The position numbers and the translations under genes were made by a program. The notes beneath the pieces were generated by a model that ran no database searches, was not told the origin of the DNA, and worked only from the letters and a program-made list of their open reading frames with translations. Below are positions 45,023 to 53,734 of a stretch of 64,000 bases of DNA, one piece after another (positions within the stretch are counted from its first letter, which is position 1; each line of letters begins with the position of its first letter). Source of the DNA: Paenibacillus helianthi (GTDB lineage Bacteria; Bacillota; Bacilli; Paenibacillales; Paenibacillaceae); NCBI RefSeq assembly GCF_001909055.1, contig NZ_LVWI01000038.1:1-64000 (forward strand), written 5' to 3'.

Positions 45023-45784
45023 TCAAGAGGTCTTGCGCGGCTTCCAGCGAACCAGCCACTTCTCCAGAAGTGCGATCAGGGCAAACAGCACCAGACTAAG
45101 AAGAACAATAATTACGATGGCAACGAACATCCGGTCTGTGCGGTAGGAGGCCTTCTGCAGCAGCATGTAATAGCCAATGCCCTTGTCTGCGCCGATCCAC
45201 TCGGCAACCACAGCGCCCATTACTGCATAGGTTGCGGAGATCTTAAGGCCGGAGAACAGGGCTGGCAGAGAACCGGGCAGCTCTAGCTTTGAGAAGATCT
45301 GCCACTTGCTAGCCCCAGCCATTTTCATATAGTTCATCATGATCCGGTCGCTTTGGGCCAGCCCGCCCATGGCGGCAACGGCAACCGGGAAGAAGCAGAC
45401 GAGTGTGATGAGTACGATTTTGGGCAGCAGTCCGAACCCGAACCAGATAATCAGCAGCGGCCCGAGGGCGATGGAGGGTACATTCTGGCTGAGAATCAGC
45501 AGCGGATACAGCGCTCTTTTCAGCCAAGGCACCAAATGCAGCAATAGAGCTACAATCAGGCCCACACCTGTACCAATCGGGAAGCCGATTAGGGTCAGCC
45601 GCAGCGTAGCAGCCGTATGTGCCCAAATGCCGGAAGCATTACCCCGGGATTCGCGGGCGATATCGCCGGGGCTTGGCAGCATCCAGGAAGGGACATGAAG
45701 TACGGAAACCGCCAATTGCCATACGCCCAGAAAAAAGATGACCGCCACAAGGGGCGGCCAGATTTGGTTCCAGTACGATCTCAC
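45023..45784 (-). CDS. thiX: ABC permease of thiamine-precursor uptake (ThiX-like)
   Basis: 253 aa, six helices, BPD_transp_1 fold with the EAA-type loop around MAGASKWQIFSKLELPGSLPAL. SsuC/TauC-like family that includes ThiX. Its start overlaps the stop of the thiamine-binding-fold gene by four bases. Confidence 0.9.
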   Translation of the reverse strand: MRSYWNQIWPPLVAVIFFLGVWQLAVSVLHVPSWMLPSPGDIARESRGNASGIWAHTAATLRLTLIGFPIGTGVGLIVALLLHLVPWLKRALYPLLILSQNVPSIALGPLLIIWFGFGLLPKIVLITLVCFFPVAVAAMGGLAQSDRIMMNYMKMAGASKWQIFSKLELPGSLPALFSGLKISATYAVMGAVVAEWIGADKGIGYYMLLQKASYRTDRMFVAIVIIVLLSLVLFALIALLEKWLVRWKPRKTS

Positions 45785-46074
45785 GGCCGGTATTTTTCCG
45801 TCAGCTTATCCATGCTGATTCCGCTGGGGTTATGGGCGATCTTGATTTGTGAGATGACGCTGGGGCTACCCGCTGCGATCAGCGCTTCATGCATTTGGCG
45901 TACCACCTCAAGCAAATCGCTGAGTTCGCCCTCCATCGTGGTTTCGAGCGGATTCACCTGGTGCTTCACGCCGGATTGCTGAATGACCTCAATGGCCTTA
46001 TCCACATAAGGAATAGAATCCTCGTTATTCGGAGTTTTAGGAATGACTTGAATGCTGAGCAGGGTGTTTGCCAT
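45781..46074 (-). CDS. MTH1187/YkoF-type thiamine-binding protein
   Basis: 97 aa. Single ferredoxin-like Thiamine_BP domain: MANTLLSIQVIPKTP, YVDKAIEVIQQSGVKHQVNPLETTMEGELSDLL. YkoF in B. subtilis is a double version that binds thiamine or HMP. Being cytoplasmic and inside the transport operon, it may buffer or deliver the imported pyrimidine (inference). Between thiY and thiX. Confidence 0.88.
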   Translation of the reverse strand: MANTLLSIQVIPKTPNNEDSIPYVDKAIEVIQQSGVKHQVNPLETTMEGELSDLLEVVRQMHEALIAAGSPSVISQIKIAHNPSGISMDKLTEKYRP

Positions 46075-46123
46075 ATCAATCAGATCCTTTCAGGTTGGGT
46101 ATTGTAAAACTTGCAGTGTAAGA

Positions 46124-47194
46124 CTACTTGTTCTCCGGCAGATATTCATTCGTGAACGCTGAAGCAGTATCCAGTGGTTTGTCCAGCAGCTTCAGACCGT
46201 ACATCCAGTCGGCGTAATTCTTCCAGACCTCGGCTTTCTGCTCTCCCCATCTGGAGGCATCGTCCTTATATTTCGGGCTGAGCCATTTCTGGCTGGCCAG
46301 GACGAGCTTGGGATCCAGATCCGGCACAGCCTTCGAGAGGATGGCGGCAGCTTCTTCCGGCTTGTCGATCGCATATTGATAACCTTTGGAGGTAGCTGCA
46401 AGGAACGCCTTCACCAGCTCTGGATGCTCAGCGATTTCCTTCTCGCTCGTGGTCAGCACCGGGGTGTAGTAATCCAGTTGAGGCGCGTAATCCTTCAAAT
46501 ACAGCATGTCCAGCGGTTCACCGCGCAGCTCGGCTTCAATACCGGTCCAGGCGTAGAATATCCAGGCAAAATCGATGTCACGTTTCACGGCGGTGAAGAA
46601 ATCAGCTTCGCCGATATTGACCAGCTTCACCTTTTTAACATCGCCGCCTTCAGGGTCCATGATCGCCTTCATGGCAGCTTCTTCAGCCGGGGAACCCCAG
46701 CCGCCGTAGGTTTTGCCTTCGAAATCCTTTGGTGTCTTGATATTGCGGTCCTTCGGGGCGGCAAACCCTGAGGTATTATGCTGGATGATGGCGGCGATGG
46801 AGACGAGCGGCACATCCTGCAGACGGGCCAGAGTGAGCGCCTCCTGGGCACTGATGCCAAAAGCGGCTTCGCCTGAGGTGACCATCGTGTCGGCTCCCGC
46901 CGCACCCGGCTGTACAATTTCTACATCCAGGCCTTCCTCCTTGTAATATCCCAGCTCTTTGGCTGCATAGAGGCCGGTATGGTTCGTATTCGGCGTCCAG
47001 TCCAGCGCGACCTTGATCTTAGTCAGTTCCTTAGGCGCGTCCGTTCCTGCTGCGGTTGCTTCCGGCGCGGCGGTGCTGTCCCCGGCTGGAGCGGCGCTAT
47101 TCCCGCCGGAATTCGCAGTATTACTGCCGCACCCGGCCATGACGATGACCAGCATGCAGCTGATGCAGAGCATTAGTGCTTTTTTGACTCCCAT
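46124..47194 (-). CDS. thiY: NMT1/THI5-like substrate-binding lipoprotein (ThiY-like)
   Basis: 356 aa from the ATG at 47194; the open frame upstream lies in the riboswitch leader. Lipoprotein signal ending in VIVMAGCGS, with Cys as lipidation site, then a Ser/Ala/Gly linker. NMT1/THI5-like domain: IKVALDWTPNTNHTGLYAAKELGYYKEEGLDVEI region, EAAFGISAQEAL. ThiY of Bacillus binds formylaminopyrimidine, a thiamine degradation product salvaged to HMP. The TPP riboswitch in front makes this assignment strong. Confidence 0.92.
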   Translation of the reverse strand: MGVKKALMLCISCMLVIVMAGCGSNTANSGGNSAAPAGDSTAAPEATAAGTDAPKELTKIKVALDWTPNTNHTGLYAAKELGYYKEEGLDVEIVQPGAAGADTMVTSGEAAFGISAQEALTLARLQDVPLVSIAAIIQHNTSGFAAPKDRNIKTPKDFEGKTYGGWGSPAEEAAMKAIMDPEGGDVKKVKLVNIGEADFFTAVKRDIDFAWIFYAWTGIEAELRGEPLDMLYLKDYAPQLDYYTPVLTTSEKEIAEHPELVKAFLAATSKGYQYAIDKPEEAAAILSKAVPDLDPKLVLASQKWLSPKYKDDASRWGEQKAEVWKNYADWMYGLKLLDKPLDTASAFTNEYLPENK

Positions 47195-47257
47195 TTCTAT
47201 TCTTCTCTCCTTCCAGCTAACCCAGTCTTCCGAACTCTGATGATGTCCATACCAAAA

Positions 47258-47283
47258 AAAGCGCCCCGAAGATCGGGACGCCA
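47258..47283 (-). terminator. Riboswitch terminator
   Basis: GCGTCCCGA-TCT-TCGGGGCGC then TTTTTTT on the minus strand, between the TPP aptamer and thiY; it is expected to form when TPP is bound. Confidence 0.9.
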
Positions 47284-47327
47284 GCAATTGCGTTAGGTGG
47301 CCGCTTAGCCAAAATGACTGAATGCGG

Positions 47328-47426
47328 GTGGTGATTCCTACGCTGGCATTATCCAGATCAGGTATAAGGGTCAGTATCTGTGTGGGATACACTCTCAGCC
47401 GGCCAATTCCAGCCCCCCTGGTACTA
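47328..47426 (-). promoter_or_regulatory. TPP riboswitch (THI element)
   Basis: Minus-strand aptamer with ACCAGGGGGGCTGG, CCGGCTGAGAGTG, ACCCTTATACCTGATCTGG and ATAATGCCAGCGTAGGAAT, the conserved THI-box blocks in order. Controls the four-gene thi operon by termination. Confidence 0.96.
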
Positions 47427-47460
47427 TGAAGTTATGGGTGTTGCTGTGTTCTTACGCTGT

Positions 47461-47489
47461 ATTATAGCGGTCCCCTTCGGGGTTGTCCA
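47461..47489 (-). promoter_or_regulatory. Promoter of the thi operon
   Basis: TGGACA (47489-47484), 17-bp spacer, TATAAT (47466-47461), about 35 bp before the TPP aptamer. Confidence 0.75.
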
Positions 47490-47609
47490 GTAGTGGCCCC
47501 GGATTCCAGCAATCCGCTCAGGCACTGCCAGGCACGCTGGGTAGACTTACCATATGTTATATAATAAGATTAATACTTTACAATTATGTTTCGAAAAAGG
47601 AGTGACCCT

Positions 47610-47909
47610 ATGCTCACTGATCAGCAAAATGCCGGAGAACGGCTGAAGGTGCTAGCGGAACAGTTGGCTGAAGAAGTCACTTTGCGTCAGTATGAACGCC
47701 AGCCCGAGTTGCGGCAAAGATTCGGCCCTTCCGGAATGGCAAGAACCAAACAGGATTCACTATATCATTTACGGTATCTGGCGCAAAGTGTGGCGCTGGA
47801 CAGCCCGCTTTTATTTATTAATTATATTGTCTGGCTGAAGGTGCTGCTGATGCCTAAGCTTGCCTCTGCGTATGCGGAAGCCTGCCGGGAACTCGAGAAC
47901 CTGCTGTAG
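47610..47909 (+). CDS. Conserved-looking 99-aa protein, unknown function
   Basis: Start ATG at 47610 with AAGGAG seven bases upstream; the frame opens at 47586 without one. Mostly helical: LKVLAEQLAEEVTLRQYERQ, then RTKQDSLYHLRYLAQSVAL and SPLLFINYIVWLKVLL. The YHLRYLA...LF..Y..WLK pattern recalls helical N-terminal modules attached to cobalamin-binding or signalling proteins, but I cannot place it. Preceded by a TATAAT-like -10 at 47561. Convergent with the CorA-like gene. Confidence 0.7.
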   Translation: MLTDQQNAGERLKVLAEQLAEEVTLRQYERQPELRQRFGPSGMARTKQDSLYHLRYLAQSVALDSPLLFINYIVWLKVLLMPKLASAYAEACRELENLL

Positions 47910-47938
47910 ATCAGCGGCTTCTCTTTTTTATAGGTTTG

Positions 47939-49408
47939 TCAGTCATATCCCTGAACTCTTTTTCTTTTTCTGCGGCGGCTGCGGATTCCGTTCCACAGCT
48001 GCTTCAGGCTCAGGCCGATACTGACAGCGATCCCCGTAAATGCAACGAACAGCGCCAGATATTCAAATGGGGAATACTCCAGCATCTTGCTCCAGTCAAT
48101 CTTACCTTTAAGGTCCTCAATCACCTGATTCATGCCATAAATACCGCTCACCACTGTGAACACCGTCAGGATCATCAGCAGCGTGTCCCGCCGTTTGGCC
48201 TGGAATTTCTCCTGGTATTGAAACAGGTCATTCAAGGTCATTTTGACCTCATCGAACAGGGCATCATTCCCGTAGACCTTGCGCAGCTGGAAAAAAATCT
48301 CCCGGCCCTGGGACTGCGAAATGAGCTCCAGAAAATAAAATTTGGCCGAGAACTTGTTGATCATAAAGATCAGGTTCTCAATTTCATCCACATCATGGTT
48401 AATGCGCAGCCGGGAGTGGATGTTGGCCAGCTTCAGCAGAACGATTTTATGAAATATGCTCAGCAGCAGCCCGTAATAATATTCTCCATACATCTGATTA
48501 ATGAGCTGGGTGGCTACCCCGGATTCAGCCAAGCTCAGGCAGCAGAACGTCTGCTCATTCGTCATGTAATAGGTGTCCGGCCCCCAGCGGCTATAACAGT
48601 GCTCCCCGCAATAGTCCCGAATATACCCGGGATCGCTGGCACTGATGTATGGCTTGCCTCCCAGGGTCATACCATCCAGCTGGGAAGCTCGGTACAGCAA
48701 TTCCACGCTAATCTCATTTTCCTTGTTCTCCTGCCGGTCAAAGCCGTAAAAAGCCTGAACCAGCATTCTCTCATCCACAAAGAACGGCAAAGTTTCAAAA
48801 TAGGCGCCATTGATTTCCGAAGGGTCGAGAAAAGGCTCCAGTCCGCCCACTACATTCCTGAACACAAAATCCTCCACCTGATCAAAGGAACGGTCATGAC
48901 AGTGGATGGAGGTTAGTTTGTCCCGGAAAGATACATCCTCCAGTGTCCGGAAACGGTCGGCGAACTCAAGGACGGTGCTGAAGGGGAGAGGCTTCTCCCC
49001 GATGCTGACTCTGATCGTCAGGAAACCGAGTTCAAAAGGGCAGACGAATACATCCGTCGAGAGCACTTGAAAATGAACCGACTGTCCGGGCATATCCATC
49101 CTGCAGGGCAAATGATTGGCCCGGGAAAAGCGGCGGAAGGAATCCTTGTCCTTCTCGCGGGGGAATAGCACATGGGCGGCAAACGGGAGGTAGCTCCGCT
49201 CCATCTTTTCATGGGAAACAGAGTAGCCTTCGCCGTAATAAGCGTCCTCCAGTTCTTTGTTGTCAAGAAAAAACCGGGTGAATCCTTCTTGTGTCAGATG
49301 TTCGATCAGCTTCATATCTTCACCGTCCTTGATAGAGAAGGGGAAGATGAACTGCAGCAGGGCGGTATGAAGTGTTGGTTCAGAAGTAATAGGGATAAGT
49401 TCAGGCAT
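47939..49408 (-). CDS. CorA-like membrane protein with divergent N-terminal domain
   Basis: 489 aa from the ATG at 49408 (GGGTGG upstream). The last 130 residues have a long helix, then TM1 ending in GIYGMNQV, the YGMN signature of CorA-type Mg2+/divalent-ion channels, a short loop and TM2 with a strongly basic tail (RSRRRKRKR). The N-terminal 350 residues are Phe/Tyr-rich and do not resemble the usual CorA cytoplasmic funnel to my eye; a Cys-containing stretch YCGEHCYSRW lies near 275. May be an ion channel or a CorA-fold protein with a different role. Confidence 0.7.
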   Translation of the reverse strand: MPELIPITSEPTLHTALLQFIFPFSIKDGEDMKLIEHLTQEGFTRFFLDNKELEDAYYGEGYSVSHEKMERSYLPFAAHVLFPREKDKDSFRRFSRANHLPCRMDMPGQSVHFQVLSTDVFVCPFELGFLTIRVSIGEKPLPFSTVLEFADRFRTLEDVSFRDKLTSIHCHDRSFDQVEDFVFRNVVGGLEPFLDPSEINGAYFETLPFFVDERMLVQAFYGFDRQENKENEISVELLYRASQLDGMTLGGKPYISASDPGYIRDYCGEHCYSRWGPDTYYMTNEQTFCCLSLAESGVATQLINQMYGEYYYGLLLSIFHKIVLLKLANIHSRLRINHDVDEIENLIFMINKFSAKFYFLELISQSQGREIFFQLRKVYGNDALFDEVKMTLNDLFQYQEKFQAKRRDTLLMILTVFTVVSGIYGMNQVIEDLKGKIDWSKMLEYSPFEYLALFVAFTGIAVSIGLSLKQLWNGIRSRRRKRKRVQGYD

Positions 49409-49452
49409 GAATAGGTCCCACCCTTGCACGAAGGATAATTACACGAATTATA

Positions 49453-50625
49453 TTACCCTATTTTCCAGGCTGCCACGCTTAGCAGGAACAGCACAGCGGC
49501 ACAAGCGGCCAGCAGTCCAGAGGTCTGGGCGATCTGCAGATGATCCATGGACCAGCCGGTGGCAAGCGGCAGCACCGCGCCGCCGATCCCGCCGGAAGCG
49601 ATCATAATGCTGGGAGTGGATTCCTCGGCTCCAGGGAGCAGCTTGCTGGAGAAGACGAGCGCAATGGAGAAGATGCCTGACATGCATAGACCGAGCAGCG
49701 CCAGTACAGCAAAAGCGGCAACGCGCTGCGAGGCGAACGGGAAGATCGCCAGCAGCAGTACAGTGGCGAGGCAACTGGTCAGCACATATCTCCGATAGGA
49801 GATCCGCTCAGCCAGAACCCCGGCGTACAGCCGTCCCGCAGACATCGCCAGCCAGAAGAAGGTGACCGTTAGGGCCGCCGAAGCGTCACTCATGCCGAGT
49901 TTGGTTATGAAGATCGCCGGCATGAAGTTGACGAGGCTCATCTCCGTACCGACGTAGAGAAAGAAGAAAACTATGAACAGGCTGAGCAGTATCCACTGCC
50001 TGCCTTTATAGGGAAGCTTTCTTGAACGCAGGCGCTTAGCGCCCCGTTCCCTGCGAGGGGGGCGTTCGTCGAGTACGCTCTGGAGGCAGCCGAATCCGCC
50101 CTTGGCCCAGAACAGCAGAGAGATCAGTGCAAAGGCCGCGACGATCAGGAAGGCCAGCCTCCAGGAGCCGGCTGCAATGAGCGGGCTTGCAGCCAGCGGC
50201 ATCACGAGCGCGCCTACGCCGAACAGCACCTCCAGCCGGCTCATGGCCACTGCAGTTCCCTCCGTGACAGCTGCTATAATGATGGTGCCGATGACGGCTT
50301 CAATCATGCCGAAGCCAAAGCCTGCGGCCACGGCGATGACATACATCCAGCCCCATGGCGGGAGAAAAGCATAGGCGGTTTCCGCACATACCAGCAGACC
50401 TATGGCGATCAGCAGACCACCCCGTTTGCCGAAGCGGCGGTTCAGCAGCGGCGAGATTAGCACGCCGGCCAGGAATCCGGCGAATTGACTGAAGATCAGC
50501 TCGCCGCCGGCGCTGTAATTGCGGTCATAATGCTGCAGCAGAACGGGAAGAATCGAGCCCATAACCACGTGGGCCAGTCCGATGACAAAGTAGGAGAGGC
50601 AGCCGATCCAGATCAATTTTTTCAA
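49453..50625 (-). CDS. MFS transporter
   Basis: 390 aa from TTG at 50625, preceded by AAGGAG at eight bases; the frame extends to 50673 without a ribosome site. Twelve predicted helices, with GVLISPLLNRRFGKRGGLL (motif A-like) and AGFGFGMIEAVIGTII. Resembles FucP/YfkF-like sugar or drug transporters; substrate unknown. Monocistronic; its 3' end is 45 bp from the CorA-like gene start, same strand. Confidence 0.88.
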   Translation of the reverse strand: MKKLIWIGCLSYFVIGLAHVVMGSILPVLLQHYDRNYSAGGELIFSQFAGFLAGVLISPLLNRRFGKRGGLLIAIGLLVCAETAYAFLPPWGWMYVIAVAAGFGFGMIEAVIGTIIIAAVTEGTAVAMSRLEVLFGVGALVMPLAASPLIAAGSWRLAFLIVAAFALISLLFWAKGGFGCLQSVLDERPPRRERGAKRLRSRKLPYKGRQWILLSLFIVFFFLYVGTEMSLVNFMPAIFITKLGMSDASAALTVTFFWLAMSAGRLYAGVLAERISYRRYVLTSCLATVLLLAIFPFASQRVAAFAVLALLGLCMSGIFSIALVFSSKLLPGAEESTPSIMIASGGIGGAVLPLATGWSMDHLQIAQTSGLLAACAAVLFLLSVAAWKIG

Positions 50626-50784
50626 GTAGGAAGCTCCTTCTGTAATGAGTTTATAGCTGGACGCGGGATTCAATACCCTTTGAACGGGTACACTATTATA
50701 AGCAACGGTTTTATCATAAATCCAAACTGCGGACGTGGATATATAAACTTATATTCACATGAATAGAAAGGAGCTGTTTCGTCA

Positions 50785-51225
50785 ATGGATAACAGAGAGC
50801 TGGAGCAGACGATCATCAAGGTGCTGGATGACAACAAGTTCGGGTCCTTCGGCACGATAGAAGCCGGCAACAAACCTAAGGTGCGTTATATGGCGGTATT
50901 TCATGACGGGCTTCACATTTATTTGGCTACCAACCGCCAAACGCATAAGGTAGAGGAGCTTGAGGATAATCCGAATGCTTTTTTGCTGCTTGGATATGAA
51001 CAGGGCGGCGGCAAAGATGTGCTTGAAATTGAAGCCGCCGTTGCCGTCACCAAGGATGAGGGCCTGCGGTCCAAAGTATGGAACAAAGAGCTGGAGAAAT
51101 GGTTCAAGGGTCCGGATGACCCCAACTATGTGATCCTGGAGCTGAAGCCGACACGGATAGAGTATATGGGCAAGAACCAGCAACATGGCGTCTGGGAAGG
51201 CTCGGCGGCGGTCTCCGGCAAGTAG
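50785..51225 (+). CDS. Pyridoxamine-phosphate-oxidase-fold protein (general stress 26-like)
   Basis: 146 aa, ATG with AAAGGAG upstream. Split-barrel flavin-binding fold: NKFGSFGTIEAGNKPKVRYM, HIYLATNRQTHKVEELEDNPNAFLLLGYE, ILELKPTRIEYM. Family of general stress protein 26 (B. subtilis YdaG), which binds FMN or F420-like cofactors with unknown substrate. Divergent from the MFS gene. Confidence 0.88.
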   Translation: MDNRELEQTIIKVLDDNKFGSFGTIEAGNKPKVRYMAVFHDGLHIYLATNRQTHKVEELEDNPNAFLLLGYEQGGGKDVLEIEAAVAVTKDEGLRSKVWNKELEKWFKGPDDPNYVILELKPTRIEYMGKNQQHGVWEGSAAVSGK

Positions 51226-51265
51226 GGAAGTTATTTGTTGATACTTGAAAAAGAAGAACGTAAAC

Positions 51266-51305
51266 CAGCGATTCTGCCGTTATTGGGGAATCGCTGCTTT
51301 GCGTT
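51266..51305 (+). terminator. Terminator of the PNPOx-like gene
   Basis: CAGCGATTC...GAATCGCTG stem, 13-base loop, then CTTTGCGTTTT. Confidence 0.6.
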
Positions 51306-51396
51306 TTCAGGTGGGTTGTAGAACTTGTAAGCCCCATTCAAGATCTCTCCACTATATAGTTTGAAATTGGAAACACCTGATGAGGGGACTATCATT

Positions 51397-51590
51397 CTTA
51401 GTGGAAAAAAGCTCACTAATCCAACTCATTCGGCATATAGAATACCCTATGTGGGAAAAAGTAAAACTAATTCTACTGAAAACGGCCGTATGGGAGGATT
51501 ATGCTTGAATTAGGTGTACAAAATCCCATTAAACCTTTTGTAGCCAGGGTTAAAGCCTATTTAGTTCTACTTATTCCACCTAGCTCCAGT
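51397..51590. repeat. Intergenic repeat E5: four ~53-bp units, head to head
   Basis: Units at about 51399 (TTAGTGGAAAAAAGCTCACT) and 51451 (TGTGGGAAAAAGTAAAACTA), plus sense, then 51509 (AATTAGGTGTACAAAATCCC) and 51559 (ATTTAGTTCTACTTATTCCA), minus sense. Reverse complement of E2. No gene is supported in 51306-51826. Confidence 0.8.
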
Positions 51591-51826
51591 TCCTAAAGGA
51601 CTTCATGACATTGTTCAAGCCTCAAGCCTCAAAGCTCCTGCCTCCAGTTCAACAGCAACCCGAACAGAGTTCTGTTCGCGGGTCGTCCAAGGTATGCGTC
51701 CACGTATATCTTACTCGAAAAACTGAGGGGGATTTTGTCTCAGGAGCCATGGCTGGCCTATGGGAAATCATGTTATACTTTGCCTTATAAGCAGTATCGA
51801 CATCATGAGGGGTGGGAGGGGATTCC

Positions 51827-52864
51827 ATGAGCTGCATCGACTGTTCTCCCATTGAACCGGTGGAAGACGAAGGGGATTTGAAATTCAGGCCATGCACACT
51901 CCCCATCGTTACCGCTGTAAAGGCTGAGGGTTACGCGGTTGAAGGCGTACAAGACGCAGGTAAGATTACATATGGATCCCGTGAGGAACTCTTGCGGCTT
52001 CTGGAACGGCTGGACCAGCTTCAGCAGGAGTTGGGTCTAGAATTGTCGGTAAGCCTTAACGGCCGGACTGGCCGGATGTTGGTGGAGCGGTGGCTTACGC
52101 TGGAGCAGCTGAAGGTCAGATTTACCAGTGAGAATCTGATTGCCATCATTGCCAATCACAATTTCTGCAGCCATATGCAGCCTATTGTGGATTTCAATGA
52201 GGTGATTGTGGGCTTTGAGCTCTTGCTGCGGCCGCTTCCGGGGAGCGCCTCTTTTAAACCCTACGAGCTGTTTGAGATTGCCAGGCAGACCGGATTTCAT
52301 TCTTTTCTTGACCGGGCTGCGCGCATATCGGCCATTGAGACCAGCTCAAGGCTGCTGCCAAAGGGGATCAAGCGGTTTGTTAATTTTTTGCCCTCCTCCA
52401 TCTACAATCCTAAGTATTGTCTGACTCACACCTTTGAAGCCATCAGACGTCTGGGCCAGATCCCGGGGGACTTTGTGTTTGAGGTCGTGGAGACGGAAAA
52501 GATTGCAAATATCCCTCATCTGCAGGATATTTTTAGCGAATATCGCAAACAGGGCCTGCTGGTTGCACTGGACGATGTCGGTGCCGGCCATTCCACGGTA
52601 GAGGTTATGACGAGCCTGAGGCCGGATTATGTCAAAATTGACCGCGGGCTAATCAGCTTCTGTGACCAGGATGACGCGAAACAGCTGATCATCCGGGATA
52701 TCATGAACCGGGCATGGGATTGTGGAGCCAAGGTGCTGGCTGAAGGTATTGAGCGGCGGGAAGAGTTTCTGTTCTGCCGGGATATCGGCATGGACCTTGG
52801 ACAGGGATATCTGCTGGGCAAACCGTCAGACAAGCCGCCGGCCCGTTTTGGACACATTGCATAA
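51827..52864 (+). CDS. EAL-domain protein, probable c-di-GMP phosphodiesterase
   Basis: 345 aa from the ATG at 51827 with GGAGGGG five bases upstream. Short N-terminal part starting MSCIDCSP (two Cys), about 90 residues of unassigned domain, then EAL. The EAL signature is ELLLR (fits ExLxR), followed by VNFLPSS (Asn), VVETEK (Glu), LDDVGAGHS (two Asp), VKIDR (Lys), AEGIE (Glu) and GQGYLLGKP. The main metal and catalytic positions are therefore kept, so hydrolysis of c-di-GMP is plausible. No membrane segment: cytoplasmic. Confidence 0.9.
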   Translation: MSCIDCSPIEPVEDEGDLKFRPCTLPIVTAVKAEGYAVEGVQDAGKITYGSREELLRLLERLDQLQQELGLELSVSLNGRTGRMLVERWLTLEQLKVRFTSENLIAIIANHNFCSHMQPIVDFNEVIVGFELLLRPLPGSASFKPYELFEIARQTGFHSFLDRAARISAIETSSRLLPKGIKRFVNFLPSSIYNPKYCLTHTFEAIRRLGQIPGDFVFEVVETEKIANIPHLQDIFSEYRKQGLLVALDDVGAGHSTVEVMTSLRPDYVKIDRGLISFCDQDDAKQLIIRDIMNRAWDCGAKVLAEGIERREEFLFCRDIGMDLGQGYLLGKPSDKPPARFGHIA

Positions 52865-52926
52865 TAGGTAGTTTATTCATCCTCGGGTGCGCAGATGTTT
52901 CTCTGTGCTGCCCCGGGGATTTCTTG

Positions 52927-53020
52927 AATATAAGGATTTATATGTTTTACGCTATAAATCATCCTTCTATTTCTCGCTGAAACGGATACCGTCCCTTAAA
53001 AGGACGGCGAAGCCGTTTCT
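52927..53020. repeat. Double-hairpin repeat R3
   Basis: Same family as R1/R2: AATATAAGGATTTATA with TATAAATCATCC..., then GAAACGGATACCGTCC and GGACGGCGAAGCCGTTTC. Lies between the EAL gene and the OmpR-type regulator, ending 30 bp before the latter. Confidence 0.75.
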
Positions 53021-53050
53021 ACTTGTTTTGCCGGATGAAGGAGAAAGGAT

Positions 53051-53734
53051 ATGAAGCTAATGAGTGTTACGCTGCTGTATGTTGAAGATGACAGGGACAT
53101 CGGAATCGCAGTTTCCGCGGATCTGAGGGATCGGGGGTATGCTGTCCGCTGGCTGGAGAGCGGGGAGGGTGCAGCAGAGGCAGCCGCAGGCTGCCAACTG
53201 GCGATTCTCGATGTCATGCTGCCGGGTCTGGATGGCTTCACCGTCGGGCAGCGGCTGAAGCGGGCTTTTCCGAATCTGCCCATCCTGATGCTCTCTGCCC
53301 GCACGTCCATTGATGATAAGCTTCAGGGCCTGGAGTTCGCTGATGATTATTTAACCAAGCCTTTTCACCCCGATGAGCTGGCCGCGCGGATTGAGGTGTT
53401 ATTAAGACGGACGGGAGCAGCCATGTCCATACCGCTGACGTTGAAGCATCTGATGGTATACGAAGGAGACAACCGGATTATAGAGGCAGACAGCGGGAAG
53501 GAAATTCTGCTAACCGGCAAGCAGTTTCAGATTTTCTCGTATTTGCTGCGCCATCTCGGCCAGATCCTGACGAAGGAACAGATCTATGAGGCGGTCTGGG
53601 GAGAGAGCTATATGGAGGGTGACAAGACACTCATGGTGCATATCCGCTACCTGCGCGAGAAGCTGGAGCTTGATCCGGCCGCGCCGGAGATTATTGAGAC
53701 GGTCCGGGGAATCGGCTACCGGGTAAGAGCATGA
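53051..53734 (+). CDS. OmpR-family response regulator
   Basis: 227 aa, ATG with AAGGAGAAAGGAT upstream. Receiver (YVEDDRDIGIAV; phospho-Asp in AILDVMLPGLDG; Lys in LTKPFHPDEL) and winged helix (LTGKQFQIFSYLLRHLGQILTKEQIYEAVWG, VHIRYLREKLE). The usual GLxxGADDY before the Lys reads GLEFADDY, one residue short. Overlaps the kinase by four bases and heads a five-gene TCS-ABC cluster. Confidence 0.93.
   Translation: MKLMSVTLLYVEDDRDIGIAVSADLRDRGYAVRWLESGEGAAEAAAGCQLAILDVMLPGLDGFTVGQRLKRAFPNLPILMLSARTSIDDKLQGLEFADDYLTKPFHPDELAARIEVLLRRTGAAMSIPLTLKHLMVYEGDNRIIEADSGKEILLTGKQFQIFSYLLRHLGQILTKEQIYEAVWGESYMEGDKTLMVHIRYLREKLELDPAAPEIIETVRGIGYRVRA

Noticed and set aside
51605..51790. 61-codon plus-strand frame before the EAL gene
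   Set aside because: No ribosome site, low-complexity start, no conserved-looking segment.
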